Assembly (NCBI RefSeq): GCF_000332975.1
Contig: NZ_BANR01000003.1
Location: 62,001-126,000 of the forward strand
Direction: 5' to 3'
Source of the DNA: Gordonia aichiensis NBRC 108223
GTDB lineage: Bacteria > Actinomycetota > Actinomycetes > Mycobacteriales > Mycobacteriaceae
Length of the DNA: 64,000 bases
Shown piece after piece: positions 45,165 through 54,452 of this stretch (its first letter is position 1; each line of letters begins with the position of its first letter). Both the position numbers and the translations under genes were made by a program. The notes under the pieces were generated by a model. That model had not been told where the DNA came from and did no database searches. It was given only the letters and a program-made list of their open reading frames with translations.

Positions 45165-46736
45165 TCAGGCGTCGACGGCCGCGGCGTCGACCTGCTTGAT
45201 CGGTCCGGTGAACCACTTCTTCACCGACGCGTGCCAGTAGGCGTAGAGCAGGATCAGTGCGCCGCCGACGAGCAGCGGCGTGTAGTTGACGTACTTCCAC
45301 TCGAAGCTCGGGTCCCACGGCATGCCGCCGAGCGACGTCGGAAACATGGCGACCAGCGAGGTCAGTGCGATCTCGATGAGTGCGAGCGGTGCGATCCACT
45401 TGTACTTCGCGCCGAGGGTCCACGAACCCGCCTCGAACGAGTCGCCGGCCTTCCAGCGGTAATAGATCGGCACGGCGAAACACAGGTAGAGGCCGACGAC
45501 GCCGATGGAGACGACCGCGTAGAACGCGACCGGAACGGGGGCGCCGTTGATGTCGACCGAGACGAGGGCGGGCAGGGTGATGATCGCGGCGATGGTGGCC
45601 GTCGCGACAACGGCATTGGCGGGCATGCCGTTGGAGCGGACCCGCGACCACAGCTTGTGGCCGGGGACGGCACCGTCGCGGCTGAACGCGAACATCATGC
45701 GCGACGCACTCGTCTGGCACGCGGCCGTGCAGAAGAGCTGGCCCGCAGTCGAGATGATCAGTACGACGCCTGCCCACTTGGAGGTGAGCGCCTGCGTGAA
45801 GATGGTCGCCACGGCGCCGCCGCTCTTCGAGACGCCGTCGGCGTCCTGCACGGCGAACAAGAAGCTGAGCAGCAACACCCACCCGCCGACCGCGGAGTAC
45901 GCGATGGAACGCCAAATGCCCTGTGCCGCAGCGTTCGCTGCCCCCTTGGTCTCCTCGGAGAGATGGGCAGACGCGTCGTATCCGGTGATCGTGTACTGCG
46001 TGAGGATCGCCGAGATGGGCAGGACGAAGAGGACGAAGCCGAAGCCCGACGTCTTGCCGTCGAAGATGCCGCTGTTGTTGATGGTCTTGGCGAAGACATC
46101 GGAGAACGACGCGTGCTGGTCGGGAAGGAGGAACAGTATGAGAATGACTGCGGCAGCGCCGAATACATGCCACCAGACGGAGATGTTGTTGATCATCGAC
46201 AGCAGGTGCCCGGAGAAGATGTTGATCAGCGCGGCGCACGCCAGGATGATCAGGAAGATGACGAAGACACGTGTGAGGCTGTAGCCGTCGAGCCATGACT
46301 GGCTGAAGGTGCCGATGGTCAGGTCGAGGAAGGTCGCCGCGCCGTACGCCACCGAGGCCAGGATCGCGATGAGGCCGATGAGATTGAGCCACCCGGTGTA
46401 GAAGCCGGCCTTGGCGCCGCCGAGTTTTGCCGCCCACCAATAGATTCCACCGGATGTCGGATAGGCGGAGACGAGCTCTGCCATGCAGAAGCCGATCAGC
46501 AGGATGAAGATCGAGACGATCGGCCAGCCCCATGCGATCGCCGCCGGACCGCCGTTGTTCCAGCCGAGGCCGAACGATGTGAAGCAGCCGGAGAGGATCG
46601 AGATGATCGAGAACGAGATGGCGAAATTGGAGAATCCCGACCAGGAGCGGTGCAGTTCCTGTGTGTAACCGAGTCGCGCGAGGTGGGCCTCGTCGTCGGA
46701 GAGGTCCTCGGCAAGGGTGTCATGGCCTTCGGGCAT
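45165..46736 (-). CDS. APC-family amino acid permease
   Basis: The protein has 523 residues with about twelve membrane helices after a hydrophilic start of 30 residues. The APC signature near helix 1 is FAISFSIISILSGCFTSFG, and SAYPTSGGIYWWAAKLGG follows helix 2. The pattern resembles the GABA/choline-like subgroup (BAT1/HNM1 type). It should import an amino acid or polyamine by cation symport; substrate unknown. It is divergent from L-lactate dehydrogenase with 265 bases between starts. Confidence 0.85.
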   Translation of the reverse strand: MPEGHDTLAEDLSDDEAHLARLGYTQELHRSWSGFSNFAISFSIISILSGCFTSFGLGWNNGGPAAIAWGWPIVSIFILLIGFCMAELVSAYPTSGGIYWWAAKLGGAKAGFYTGWLNLIGLIAILASVAYGAATFLDLTIGTFSQSWLDGYSLTRVFVIFLIILACAALINIFSGHLLSMINNISVWWHVFGAAAVILILFLLPDQHASFSDVFAKTINNSGIFDGKTSGFGFVLFVLPISAILTQYTITGYDASAHLSEETKGAANAAAQGIWRSIAYSAVGGWVLLLSFLFAVQDADGVSKSGGAVATIFTQALTSKWAGVVLIISTAGQLFCTAACQTSASRMMFAFSRDGAVPGHKLWSRVRSNGMPANAVVATATIAAIITLPALVSVDINGAPVPVAFYAVVSIGVVGLYLCFAVPIYYRWKAGDSFEAGSWTLGAKYKWIAPLALIEIALTSLVAMFPTSLGGMPWDPSFEWKYVNYTPLLVGGALILLYAYWHASVKKWFTGPIKQVDAAAVDA

Positions 46737-47001
46737 GGGTGTGCTCCCGCGGTGAGTGAGTGGTGCGACGCGGCGTTGCGATGCGCAAGACTTGGGAGAA
46801 CATAAGCTCTTCGCGACGATTCCGCATGCCAGAAACGGACATCACGACGAATTCGTGAGCGCGAAGGTTGTTCTCATCGCGAAATGGATGAATGGCCGAT
46901 GGGTGAACGGATCGGCCATCATGCTGCGGACGTGCCGCGAGCCGACGATAATCACCTGTACGGGGAGGATTCCGGGGCAGCACGAGACACAGGCGGTGAA
47001 C
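46737..47001. promoter_or_regulatory. Divergent promoter region of permease and ldh
   Basis: This 265-base gap carries both promoters. A GGGGAGGA lies at about 46959, too far from the ldh start to be its ribosome site. I see no clear operator repeat. Confidence 0.4.
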
Positions 47002-47958
47002 GTGAGACAAGCCCGACCGAGCAAACTGGCCATCATCGGCGCAGGTGCTGTGGGTACCGCGATCGCATACGCATCGCTGATCCGCGGCGTGGCGCGCACC
47101 ATTGCGCTGATGGACATCAACACGTCGAAGGTGACCGCAGAAGTTCTCGACCTGTCGCACGGTCTCGAGTTCGTACCCCGCGCCGACATCATCGGCGACG
47201 ACGATGTCGCGGTCTGCGCCGACGCCGACGTCGTGGTGTTCACCGCGGGAGCCAAACAGAAACCGGGACAGTCCAGGCTCGAATTGGCCGAAGCCACAAT
47301 CAATCTGACCAAGAACATCCTGCCCGGAGTGATCGAGGTCGCGCCGAACGCGATCTACATCATGGTCACCAATCCCGTCGACATCGTCACGTACGCGGCG
47401 CTGAGGTACAGCGGACTGCCTGGCAATCAACTGTTCGGTTCGGGGACGGTGCTCGACTCGTCACGACTGCGATTCCTCATCGCGCAGCACTGTGGCGTAG
47501 CGGTGCAGAACGTGCACGGCTACATCGTCGGCGAGCACGGCGACTCCGAGATCCCGTTGTGGAGTTCGGCGTCGATCGGCGGTGTGCCGCTGCTGGAGTG
47601 GAAGCCGCTCCCCGGCGGACAGGCCATCGACGCCCCGGCGCGCGAGCGCATTCAGCACGAGGTGGTGCACGCGGCATACAAGATCATCGAGGGTAAGGGT
47701 GCGACGAACTACGCCATCGGACTCGCGACCACGCGCATCGTCGAGGCGGTGCTGAACGACGAACACCGCGTTCTGCCGATCTCGACGCTCACCGGCGGAT
47801 ACGAGGGGCTCGACGACGTGTGCCTGTCACTACCCACGCTGGTCGATCGCAACGGCGCGGGGAGCCGCCTCGAGATCAAGATGTCCGACGCCGAGCGCGA
47901 CGGCCTGATGAAGTCGGCCGAGACACTGCGGGAGATGCAGGCCAAGTTCGGGCTGTAA
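47002..47958 (+). CDS. ldh: L-lactate dehydrogenase (NAD-dependent)
   Basis: The protein has 318 residues from GTG 47002 (GTG 46996 is an alternative; a longer open frame to 46756 is not LDH-like). Rossmann motif KLAIIGAGAVGTAIAYASL at the start, MVTNPVDIVTYAA near 113, and VGEHGDSEIPLWSSA near 176-190 with the catalytic His-Asp, plus LDSSRLRFLIAQ for the substrate Arg. It converts pyruvate and L-lactate with NADH. The gene stands alone between the permease and the DUF2786 gene. Confidence 0.93.
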   Translation: MRQARPSKLAIIGAGAVGTAIAYASLIRGVARTIALMDINTSKVTAEVLDLSHGLEFVPRADIIGDDDVAVCADADVVVFTAGAKQKPGQSRLELAEATINLTKNILPGVIEVAPNAIYIMVTNPVDIVTYAALRYSGLPGNQLFGSGTVLDSSRLRFLIAQHCGVAVQNVHGYIVGEHGDSEIPLWSSASIGGVPLLEWKPLPGGQAIDAPARERIQHEVVHAAYKIIEGKGATNYAIGLATTRIVEAVLNDEHRVLPISTLTGGYEGLDDVCLSLPTLVDRNGAGSRLEIKMSDAERDGLMKSAETLREMQAKFGL

Positions 47959-47984
47959 TCATTCGCTGGCGTTCAGGCTTCACG

Positions 47985-48039
47985 TCGGCGCCCAGGTCCA
48001 CTTCGACGCCCAGGTCCACTTCGACGCCCGGACACCACT
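47985..48039 (+). repeat. 18-bp tandem repeat upstream of DUF2786 gene
   Basis: The unit TCGACGCCCAGGTCCACT repeats at 47985 (one change), 48003 and 48021 (degraded, 19 bases), and a partial fourth follows. The last TCGACGCC pairs with GGCGTCGA at 48063-48070, making a hairpin just before the DUF2786 start. Confidence 0.85.
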
Positions 48040-48085
48040 TCGACGCCGGATGGAACCTTTCGGGCGTCGATCTAGTCTGATCTGT

Positions 48086-48922
48086 ATGCGCGACGACAAG
48101 CTCCTGACTCGTATCGCGGCGCTGCTGCGCCAAGCCGAGAACACCGATAACGAACACGAGGCCGAGACGTTCATGCAGGCCGCGCAGCGGTTGGCTACGT
48201 CGGCGTCGATCGACCTGGCGGTCGCGCGGGCCCATGATCCCGCAGCACGGCGCAGCACCACGCCCATCACCAGGCAGATCGCGATCGGCGAGACCGGCAA
48301 ACGCGGATTGAAGACCTACGTGCAGCTCTTCGTCGCCATCGCACGAGCCAATGACGTGACGGTCGACGTCGCGGGCAACTCCACGTTCGTGCTGGCCTAC
48401 GGCTACTCCGCCGACATCGATACGTGCGTGGCCCTGTACACCTCGCTGCTGATCCAGATGGTCGCAGCGAGTGACGCGTATCTGAGGTCGGGGGACTACA
48501 AGGGTGAGATGTCGGCGCGGGTGGTGCGCAGAGGATCGGGCTGGCGGTCGCGCAGGGTCGTCGAACGTAAACCGGTGGCGCCGATCACCGCCCGGTTGAA
48601 CTTCCAGTCAGCATTCGCCGAGCGAATCGGTCTGCGGCTGACCGAGGCCCGCGATGCGGCACGTCGGGAGGCGATGGAGCGTGACGAGTCGAGGGAGCTT
48701 CCGTCCGGCTCGACGTCTACCGCAATTGCCTTGCGTGACAAGGAAATCGAGGTCAGCAACTTCTACAAGAGTGAGTCGACGGCGCGCGGGACCTGGCGGC
48801 CGACGAGCGCGTCGTCGGGCTATTCGGAGGGTGCCCGTCAGGCGGGCGACCGCGCGGGCCGTCGCGCGAAGATCGGTGCCGACCGCGAATTCGGTGCTCC
48901 GCGTGGGGCATTGGAGGCCTAG
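48086..48922 (+). CDS. DUF2786 domain protein
   Basis: The protein has 278 residues from ATG 48086. The DUF2786 segment is LTRIAALLRQAENTDNEHEA near 6-25 with ETFMQAAQRLATSASID. The middle (LKTYVQLFVAIARANDVTVD) forms a second conserved block, and the C-terminus is Arg/Ser rich. It is soluble. The family is found in actinobacteria and phages; function is unknown. It is not clearly in an operon. Confidence 0.8.
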   Translation: MRDDKLLTRIAALLRQAENTDNEHEAETFMQAAQRLATSASIDLAVARAHDPAARRSTTPITRQIAIGETGKRGLKTYVQLFVAIARANDVTVDVAGNSTFVLAYGYSADIDTCVALYTSLLIQMVAASDAYLRSGDYKGEMSARVVRRGSGWRSRRVVERKPVAPITARLNFQSAFAERIGLRLTEARDAARREAMERDESRELPSGSTSTAIALRDKEIEVSNFYKSESTARGTWRPTSASSGYSEGARQAGDRAGRRAKIGADREFGAPRGALEA

Positions 48923-48933
48923 TGCATCGAATC

Positions 48934-49383
48934 TCAGCGGATCATGCCCTGCAAGGCGGTGGTGTAGCGCTGATTCTGCGCGGGGTCGGTTCCGCTGGGG
49001 AACGACATCACGATGTCGACCACCTGGTAGTTGCCGGGATGTGCCCCGTTGTAGAGTTCGGCGCGGCCGGTGGTGGGGAACTTCATGAGGATCACCTGGT
49101 CTGCTTCGACCGCCACGGTGCATCCGGCAGATGGGCACAGAGTTTGCGTTGCGTCGTGCCGGTTGGTCACCGGCAGGCCGGTGCCCGCGATGCGGTCGAG
49201 CAACTGGTCGAGCTCGGCGGGATCGACGGGATTGTCGACATACGACGTCGACGACGCCGGTGTCACGGTGGTGACCTCGCCGGCAGACGAACTGCATCCG
49301 CTGAGACCGATGACGAGGACCGCAGCTACTCCGACGAGTCCGACAGCGAGTCGTCGTCCTGTGGTGTGCGGTCGCAGCGGCAT
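48934..49383 (-). CDS. Small lipoprotein
   Basis: The protein has 149 residues from ATG 49383. Signal and lipobox LVIGLSGCSSSAG put the lipid-anchored Cys near residue 30. The mature part has one Cys pair (CPSAGC) and ends DPAQNQRYTTALQGMIR. It resembles short secreted proteins with a disulfide found near metallohydrolase genes. Not recognised beyond that. It converges with DUF2786, 11 bases apart. Confidence 0.75.
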   Translation of the reverse strand: MPLRPHTTGRRLAVGLVGVAAVLVIGLSGCSSSAGEVTTVTPASSTSYVDNPVDPAELDQLLDRIAGTGLPVTNRHDATQTLCPSAGCTVAVEADQVILMKFPTTGRAELYNGAHPGNYQVVDIVMSFPSGTDPAQNQRYTTALQGMIR

Positions 49384-49520
49384 CGCGTGAACTCCCTGTC
49401 CGTCGTTGGTCGAGATCGTGGCAGTTTCGAGCCTAGTCCCGGCCGGCGGGGGCCTGAGTCCGGTCCCTGCCTGCGGGGTCGCGAGCACGGTTGCGGTCCG
49501 CGCGGCGTCGAAGACGTGTC

Positions 49521-50021
49521 ATGACGCCACGTGACACCGGACGCGAGCGGTTCTATGAAGCGGAACGACTGATCCGAAAGCTGTTCGAGCGCTCAGGCGA
49601 CCACCGGTCGGTCCACCTCGCGGGCACTGAGCTGACGCTCCCGGTCGAGGCGCAGTTCGGCTCGATCGACTCGGTCCGCGAATACGTCGGACGCGTGCTG
49701 ACGATGCCGTCTGTCACCGCGCGGTTCGACGCCGCATCAACCCCGGTGGCAGTGCGGGCACGACGCGGCCACAGGTCAGCGCACTACTCACGCAGCCTGG
49801 ATTCCGATGCGCGCGAGATCGCCATCCCCGACAGCGCGGACGGTCGCTGGGCACTGCGCGAGCTCGTCGTCCTGCACGAGATCTCGCATCACCTCGACGA
49901 GTCCGGCGGTCCGGCGCACGGTCGGGGATTCACGCAGACACTGACCGAACTCGTCGGCCTGGTGATGGGTCCCGAGGCAGAGTTCGTGTACCGGGTGGTT
50001 CTCGCGGACTCGGGGGTATGA
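49521..50021 (+). CDS. TIGR04338-type putative metallohydrolase
   Basis: The protein has 166 residues from ATG 49521. The zinc motif HEISHHL is near residue 123, followed by GPAHGRGFTQTLTELVGLVMGPEAEF, the family end. The N-terminus RERFYEAERLIRKLF is helical. The fold is like small zincin proteases. It has no signal peptide. Function unknown; it is divergent from the lipoprotein gene and converges with the CocE-type gene, 4 bases apart. Confidence 0.8.
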   Translation: MTPRDTGRERFYEAERLIRKLFERSGDHRSVHLAGTELTLPVEAQFGSIDSVREYVGRVLTMPSVTARFDAASTPVAVRARRGHRSAHYSRSLDSDAREIAIPDSADGRWALRELVVLHEISHHLDESGGPAHGRGFTQTLTELVGLVMGPEAEFVYRVVLADSGV

Positions 50022-50025
50022 GCCG

Positions 50026-52092
50026 TCAGATCCCTTCACCCGCAAGGAAGGTCAGGTAGCTCGGGTGGTCGGGGTCGAGGACCAGACGCTGCTTGCGGCC
50101 CCGTGCCTTCACCAGATCCGGCACGACGGTGAGGTAGCGGGGGAAGCTGGCCGCATACACGTCGACCCGCAGGCGGTGGCCGGGTTCGAGGACGGCGTCG
50201 GTGGGGACGAGATCGACGTCGATGCGCACCGGTGCGTCGGGCGGCACCGGCAGCTTACGTTTGCGCGACAGGAAATGGTGCGCGCCGAGCAGGCTGCCGT
50301 CGGACGCGTACGTCGACTGACTCGGATCGAGAGCCCGATTCGACGCCGACAGCGCGCCGTTCGTGAGCACCTTCGACGTTCCGTCAGGTGCGACATCGTT
50401 CACGGTGATCGCCCAGATGGCCTCGTGGGCGGTGGTCGCGACGTTCAACCGGAGGTTCATCGATCCGCTGATCGGCGTCGGCTGTGTGACCGGAGCGCTG
50501 GTGAACGAGAGCGCGCCGCGTTCCTGGAACCGGGCATCGGCGGTGAAGTGCTTACCCAGCGCCATCGTCGCGCCCGCGGTCACCTGTGTCATGTCGCGCG
50601 AGACGATCCCGCGAACATCCGCGCGGACGTGCAGCGACGAGTACTCGGTGCACGGGGACGGCTGCAGACTGCCATCGTGGACGCAATGCGTTGCGCTCGA
50701 AGAACATTCACTCGACAGGTAGAGCCGACGCGGTGTCACCCCGGAACGCGGGAACGAGTGCCCCGCGGTCCAGGTACCACCCTGCTGACGCAGCGTCACG
50801 GGCCCATAGTGCTCGACGCCGTTCGCGTGCCCCTTGAGCCAACGGTCGAACCACGCGCGCTCGAGGACGTCGAGACGCGGTGGCGCGAACTTTCCTCCGT
50901 AACCCGACCCGACGTCGAAGTGGTAGCCATCGCCGACGATCAACTGCTTGCGGCCGGGGTCGAGGTTGAGGCGCTCGTAGATCCCGGTGGCGCTGCGTCC
51001 GAAGAGGTCATGCCATGCCCCGACGGTCAGCGTCGGCGCCTCGATCTGGTCGATCCTGGGGTCGCGGGCGTCGAAGTACGGGTCGTCGAAGATTCGGTCG
51101 TCGCGGGCGGTCAGGAAGCCCCAGAGCAGCGAGGGGATCTCGGTGGCAGGTGATGCGACACGGTCGCGCAGCCACCGGAAGTGGTTGCCGCGCACTATAT
51201 CTCGCAGCATCGTCGAGGGATTCGGCACCCACTTGAGGATATTCACCACCGACAGCCATGCCGGGATGAAAGCCGACGGCATTCCGCCGGTGATGTAGAT
51301 GTCGCGCACGATGTCGTCGCAGCCCTCGACCGCGAACACCGCACCGAGTTGAGGGGGCCGTTTGTCGGCGGCCTGCAGCGAGTTGATCGCAGAGTACGAC
51401 CACCCCGCGAGCCCGACGCGGCCGTTGCACCAGGACTGCTCACAGACCCAGTCGATGATTTCGACGGAGTCCTGTTGCTCACGCGGACCGAGGATCTCCC
51501 ACTTGCCGTGGCTGGCCCCGGTTCCGCGAACGTCGACGATCACCTGCGCGTAGCCGCTGCGCACCAGGTTGCGATTGATGCCGAAGACATCGATGACGCC
51601 ACCCGCCAGGGTCTGCGTCAGGGTGGTGAGTCCTTCGAGGGCAGTGCCCGACGCGTCGACCGAACGGGCCGCCGCGCGCACGGCGCTTCCGAGGACCGGT
51701 GCGTGCATCGTGGTGTCGATGAAGTCGATGGCAGCGCGGTTGTAGGGATTGATGTTGATGATCGCCGGGTAGGGCGTCGTGACGACCTCGCCGAACCGCG
51801 TCGCTGGTCGAACCACCGTTGCGCGCAGTTCGACCCCGTCACTCATGGTCAGCGTGACGTCTCGATCGATCGAGACACGGGGGTAGACCTGCGGGCCGTC
51901 GACCTGTTCTCTCCAGCGCATCGCACTGGCGCCGCCGGTGGGGTCCCCGAGGGGAAGCGTGCCGAATACGGGGGTCTCGGATCGACGCAGCGTCTCGGGG
52001 TCACGGGGGAACGGCTCAACCCGAGCCGTGTTGTGCGCAGCGCGGTCGGTCGGAGTGTCTTCGAGTTCCGTCGGTCCCAACTGAAACGCCAT
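50026..52092 (-). CDS. CocE/NonD-family hydrolase (X-Pro peptidase-like)
   Basis: The protein has 688 residues. The alpha/beta hydrolase domain has VIVDVRGTGASHGKWE near 188-203, GLAGWSYSAINSLQAA near 231-246 with nucleophile Ser in GWSYS, and a cap domain. The C-terminal jelly-roll (RLYLSSECSSSATHC on) is typical of CocE esterases and X-prolyl dipeptidyl peptidases. No clear signal peptide. It could act on esters or amides; substrate unknown. A 245-base gap with no supported gene separates it from the GH76 gene. Confidence 0.82.
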   Translation of the reverse strand: MAFQLGPTELEDTPTDRAAHNTARVEPFPRDPETLRRSETPVFGTLPLGDPTGGASAMRWREQVDGPQVYPRVSIDRDVTLTMSDGVELRATVVRPATRFGEVVTTPYPAIININPYNRAAIDFIDTTMHAPVLGSAVRAAARSVDASGTALEGLTTLTQTLAGGVIDVFGINRNLVRSGYAQVIVDVRGTGASHGKWEILGPREQQDSVEIIDWVCEQSWCNGRVGLAGWSYSAINSLQAADKRPPQLGAVFAVEGCDDIVRDIYITGGMPSAFIPAWLSVVNILKWVPNPSTMLRDIVRGNHFRWLRDRVASPATEIPSLLWGFLTARDDRIFDDPYFDARDPRIDQIEAPTLTVGAWHDLFGRSATGIYERLNLDPGRKQLIVGDGYHFDVGSGYGGKFAPPRLDVLERAWFDRWLKGHANGVEHYGPVTLRQQGGTWTAGHSFPRSGVTPRRLYLSSECSSSATHCVHDGSLQPSPCTEYSSLHVRADVRGIVSRDMTQVTAGATMALGKHFTADARFQERGALSFTSAPVTQPTPISGSMNLRLNVATTAHEAIWAITVNDVAPDGTSKVLTNGALSASNRALDPSQSTYASDGSLLGAHHFLSRKRKLPVPPDAPVRIDVDLVPTDAVLEPGHRLRVDVYAASFPRYLTVVPDLVKARGRKQRLVLDPDHPSYLTFLAGEGI

Positions 52093-52337
52093 GGTGCATC
52101 AGCCTGCCTTTGAGGTCACTGCACCTGCGTCAGCCGGTTGTCGATCCGGTGGGCGTGCTGCCGCGGATGCCGTCACTTCATCGTGTCGGTAAAAGAGACG
52201 CGAACCGCGCTGCGGTATACCCGCAACCCCACCCAGGTGTGGTCCACATCACTTCCGACTTTCGACCCTAGTGCATGATGTGTCTCAGAACGCTAACTGG
52301 GGGGCGTCAATCTGACCCTCAGTGCCATAACTGCAGG

Positions 52338-53537
52338 TCACGGGCGAACATTTTGTTCGGATAGTCCGAGATCTATTGCGGCAGCGGCCTCGAGAACCAT
52401 CCAGCCCGACAGTTGAACCGACAGATCGCGCTCGGGAACCGACGACGAGTTGACCGCTCCCGCGACGAACGCGGCGTCGGTGCCGCCTCGGGTCGGGCGT
52501 GCTGCCGGACGGTGCCAATCGGCGCTGAACACCACGGTGTCGTCGACTTCTGCACGTGTGTCCCACGCGGCCTCGGCGCTGGACCGTACGAGCGCGGCGC
52601 TGCGTCGACGCAACTCGTCGGCGTTGGGGAGATCTGCAGGCAGATCGGTCGCGACGAGGGCCAGATAACGCGCGAGAACGCCCATGAAGAGGCCACCGTC
52701 GCCACCACCGGCTCCGCGGATGATGCCATCGGGGCATTCGTGGGCTTCGACAGCGGTGAGTAGACGATCGATGCGTTCGAGGTGGATGGGTTCGCGGGTG
52801 AGCCGAGCGGCCTCGACCTCCGACCCGAGTACGACGCCCTGACAGTAGGTGTAGATGGCGGTGACGCGTTCGAAGCCGTCTCCCTGGGGCTTGATGCCGT
52901 CGATGACGAGATGGGAGTCGGGGTCGACGAGGGTTGCGTCCATCCAGTCGCACATGGCCAGCGCGCGGTCGGACTGTCCGGTCCGCGCGAGCAGGATGGT
53001 CGCCGGGCCGTTGGCGGGCGCATTGAAGAAGGTGTCGATGGTTCGCCACGGGATTCCACCGCCACGGTCGGGCTCCCAGGCGTCGTACATGCGCTTGCTC
53101 AGGGTGTGCAGCGCCCGTCGGTGCTGGAGTTCGAGATGACGGTCGGCGCGTTCGATGGCCAGCCCCAGCCAGGCCATGTCGTCGTAGTAGTTGTTGGTCC
53201 AGCGGCCGAGATTGCGCAGTCGGATGCCGCGCAGCAGTCGGTTGGCGACATCGGCGAGGGCCGGGTCATAGGCCATGTCGTCGGTGGGGCGATGGATCGC
53301 GGCGTCGACGACGAGGTCGAGGAGATGTGCGTGCCACCAGTAGTGCCAGAATCCGAAGCGGCTGCGCACGACGTCGAGCGGTAGCCGCCCGAGCGGCCAC
53401 GCGATCGTCGCCAGCCGGGTGCCGGGCACCCACCACGCGTGCCGGAGGTGTCTGCCGAGCAACGCATCGGCTGCGATCGCCGCGCGCGCGTTGGGTTCGG
53501 AGACGTCGCGGGCGGACGATTTGGTTGGGTTCCCCAT
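52338..53537 (-). CDS. GH76-family alpha-1,6-mannanase-like protein
   Basis: The protein has 399 residues and no signal peptide. The GH76 double Asp is in WTNNYYDDMAWLGLAIERAD near 113-132. Other family parts: GGGIPWRTIDTFFNAPANGP near 159-178, HLVIDGIKPQ and FERVTAIYTYCQGVVLGSEV near 223-242. GH76 enzymes cut alpha-1,6-mannan, the backbone of lipomannan and PIM-derived glycans in this order, but the cytoplasmic form here may work on precursors. In M. tuberculosis a mannosidase gene (Rv0648) lies at a similar distance from rplJ. Confidence 0.85.
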   Translation of the reverse strand: MGNPTKSSARDVSEPNARAAIAADALLGRHLRHAWWVPGTRLATIAWPLGRLPLDVVRSRFGFWHYWWHAHLLDLVVDAAIHRPTDDMAYDPALADVANRLLRGIRLRNLGRWTNNYYDDMAWLGLAIERADRHLELQHRRALHTLSKRMYDAWEPDRGGGIPWRTIDTFFNAPANGPATILLARTGQSDRALAMCDWMDATLVDPDSHLVIDGIKPQGDGFERVTAIYTYCQGVVLGSEVEAARLTREPIHLERIDRLLTAVEAHECPDGIIRGAGGGDGGLFMGVLARYLALVATDLPADLPNADELRRRSAALVRSSAEAAWDTRAEVDDTVVFSADWHRPAARPTRGGTDAAFVAGAVNSSSVPERDLSVQLSGWMVLEAAAAIDLGLSEQNVRP

Positions 53538-53550
53538 GGTCGGGTAGCCT
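53521..53550 (+). promoter_or_regulatory. Likely promoter of rplJ-rplL
   Basis: TTGGTT (53521-53526) and TAGCCT (53545-53550) are 18 bases apart. The site overlaps the start of the divergent GH76 gene and gives a leader of about 275 bases before rplJ. Confidence 0.45.
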
Positions 53551-53619
53551 ATTACTTCGGTGTGACGTGCACATGTGCGTCGTATCGGTTCAACCAGAGA
53601 CCGTCGGTCATCGGGAGAG

Positions 53620-53765
53620 ATCCTGATCGAAGGACGACTGCAGCGTCGCGAGGCGCGAGGTCGGCGGCCCGCGCAGGGAGAACGAGGAATAGTGGTGAGG
53701 CGCCAACGCGCCGTGCCGAGAAACTACGCCCCGTGCCATCTGCGTGCCGGGGCGTTCATTTGTTT
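53620..53765 (+). ncRNA. L10-type mRNA leader with terminator-like stem
   Basis: The long leader of rplJ ends with ACGCCCCG (53726-53733) pairing with CGGGGCGT (53748-53755), followed by TCATTTGTTT. This is the place of the L10 leader, where surplus L10-L12 complex binds and represses its own mRNA. The binding fold (kink-turn) I cannot confirm by eye. Confidence 0.6.
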
Positions 53766-53831
53766 CGCCCCTCCTTGCGGGTATCTGGTTTGAACTCTGA
53801 CCAACTCGAGTGATGAGGAAGGAGGCGAAGT

Positions 53832-54356
53832 ATGGCCAGGTCCGAAAAGATCGCAGCAGTCGCTGAGATCGCCGAGCAGTTCAAGGGCTCAACGGCAACG
53901 GTCGTCACGGAATACCGTGGATTGTCCGTTACCCAGATCACCGATCTGCGACGTTCCCTCGGCGAGGGCGCAACCTACTCCGTCGCCAAGAACACCCTTG
54001 TGAAGCGTGCCGCTGCTGAGGCGGGCGTCGAGGGACTCGACGAGCTGTTCACCGGCCCGACCGCGATCGCCTTCATTGAAGGCGAGCCGGTGATGGCCGC
54101 GAAGGCGATCAAGAACTTCGCCAAGGACAACAAGGCTCTGGTCATCAAGGGCGGGTACATGGACGGCAAGCCGCTGTCCGTGGCCGAGATCGAAACGATC
54201 GCCGACCTTGAGACCCGTGAGGTCTTGCTGGCCAAGCTCGCCGGTGCCATGAAGGGCAACTTGGCAAAGGCCGCCGGACTGTTCAATCAGCCGGCGTCGC
54301 AGGTGGCACGACTCGCTGCCGCCCTGCAGGAGAAGAAGGAATCCGCAGGCGAGTAA
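53832..54356 (+). CDS. rplJ: 50S ribosomal protein L10
   Basis: The protein has 174 residues, start ATG 53832 with AAGGAGG ahead. Markers: [20 protein letters not shown] at the N-terminus, [28 protein letters not shown], and [20 protein letters not shown]. It anchors L12 dimers to the ribosome stalk. Confidence 0.97.
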   Translation: MARSEKIAAVAEIAEQFKGSTATVVTEYRGLSVTQITDLRRSLGEGATYSVAKNTLVKRAAAEAGVEGLDELFTGPTAIAFIEGEPVMAAKAIKNFAKDNKALVIKGGYMDGKPLSVAEIETIADLETREVLLAKLAGAMKGNLAKAAGLFNQPASQVARLAAALQEKKESAGE

Positions 54357-54388
54357 GTACTCCGGTACTCATCGCCAGCACACAAGCA

Positions 54389-54431
54389 TTCCCCCGCGCG
54401 GGGAAGAGAACATCAGACGCCCCGCGTGGGG
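54389..54431 (+). other. Two GC hairpins between rplJ and rplL
   Basis: TTCCCC-CGCGC-GGGGAA (54389-54405) and CCCC-GCGT-GGGG (54420-54431) stand 14 bases apart in the 96-base gap. They may slow or partly stop transcription, or serve as a processing site that tunes L10 to L12 output. Confidence 0.5.
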
Positions 54432-54452
54432 ACTTACAGGAAGGACGCCACC

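Noticed and set aside
47985-48039. CRISPR array
   Set aside because: Repeats are directly tandem with no spacers, and no cas genes are near.
52093-52337. Small gene between the CocE-type and GH76 genes
   Set aside because: No open frame with a start, ribosome site and protein-like composition fits the gap.
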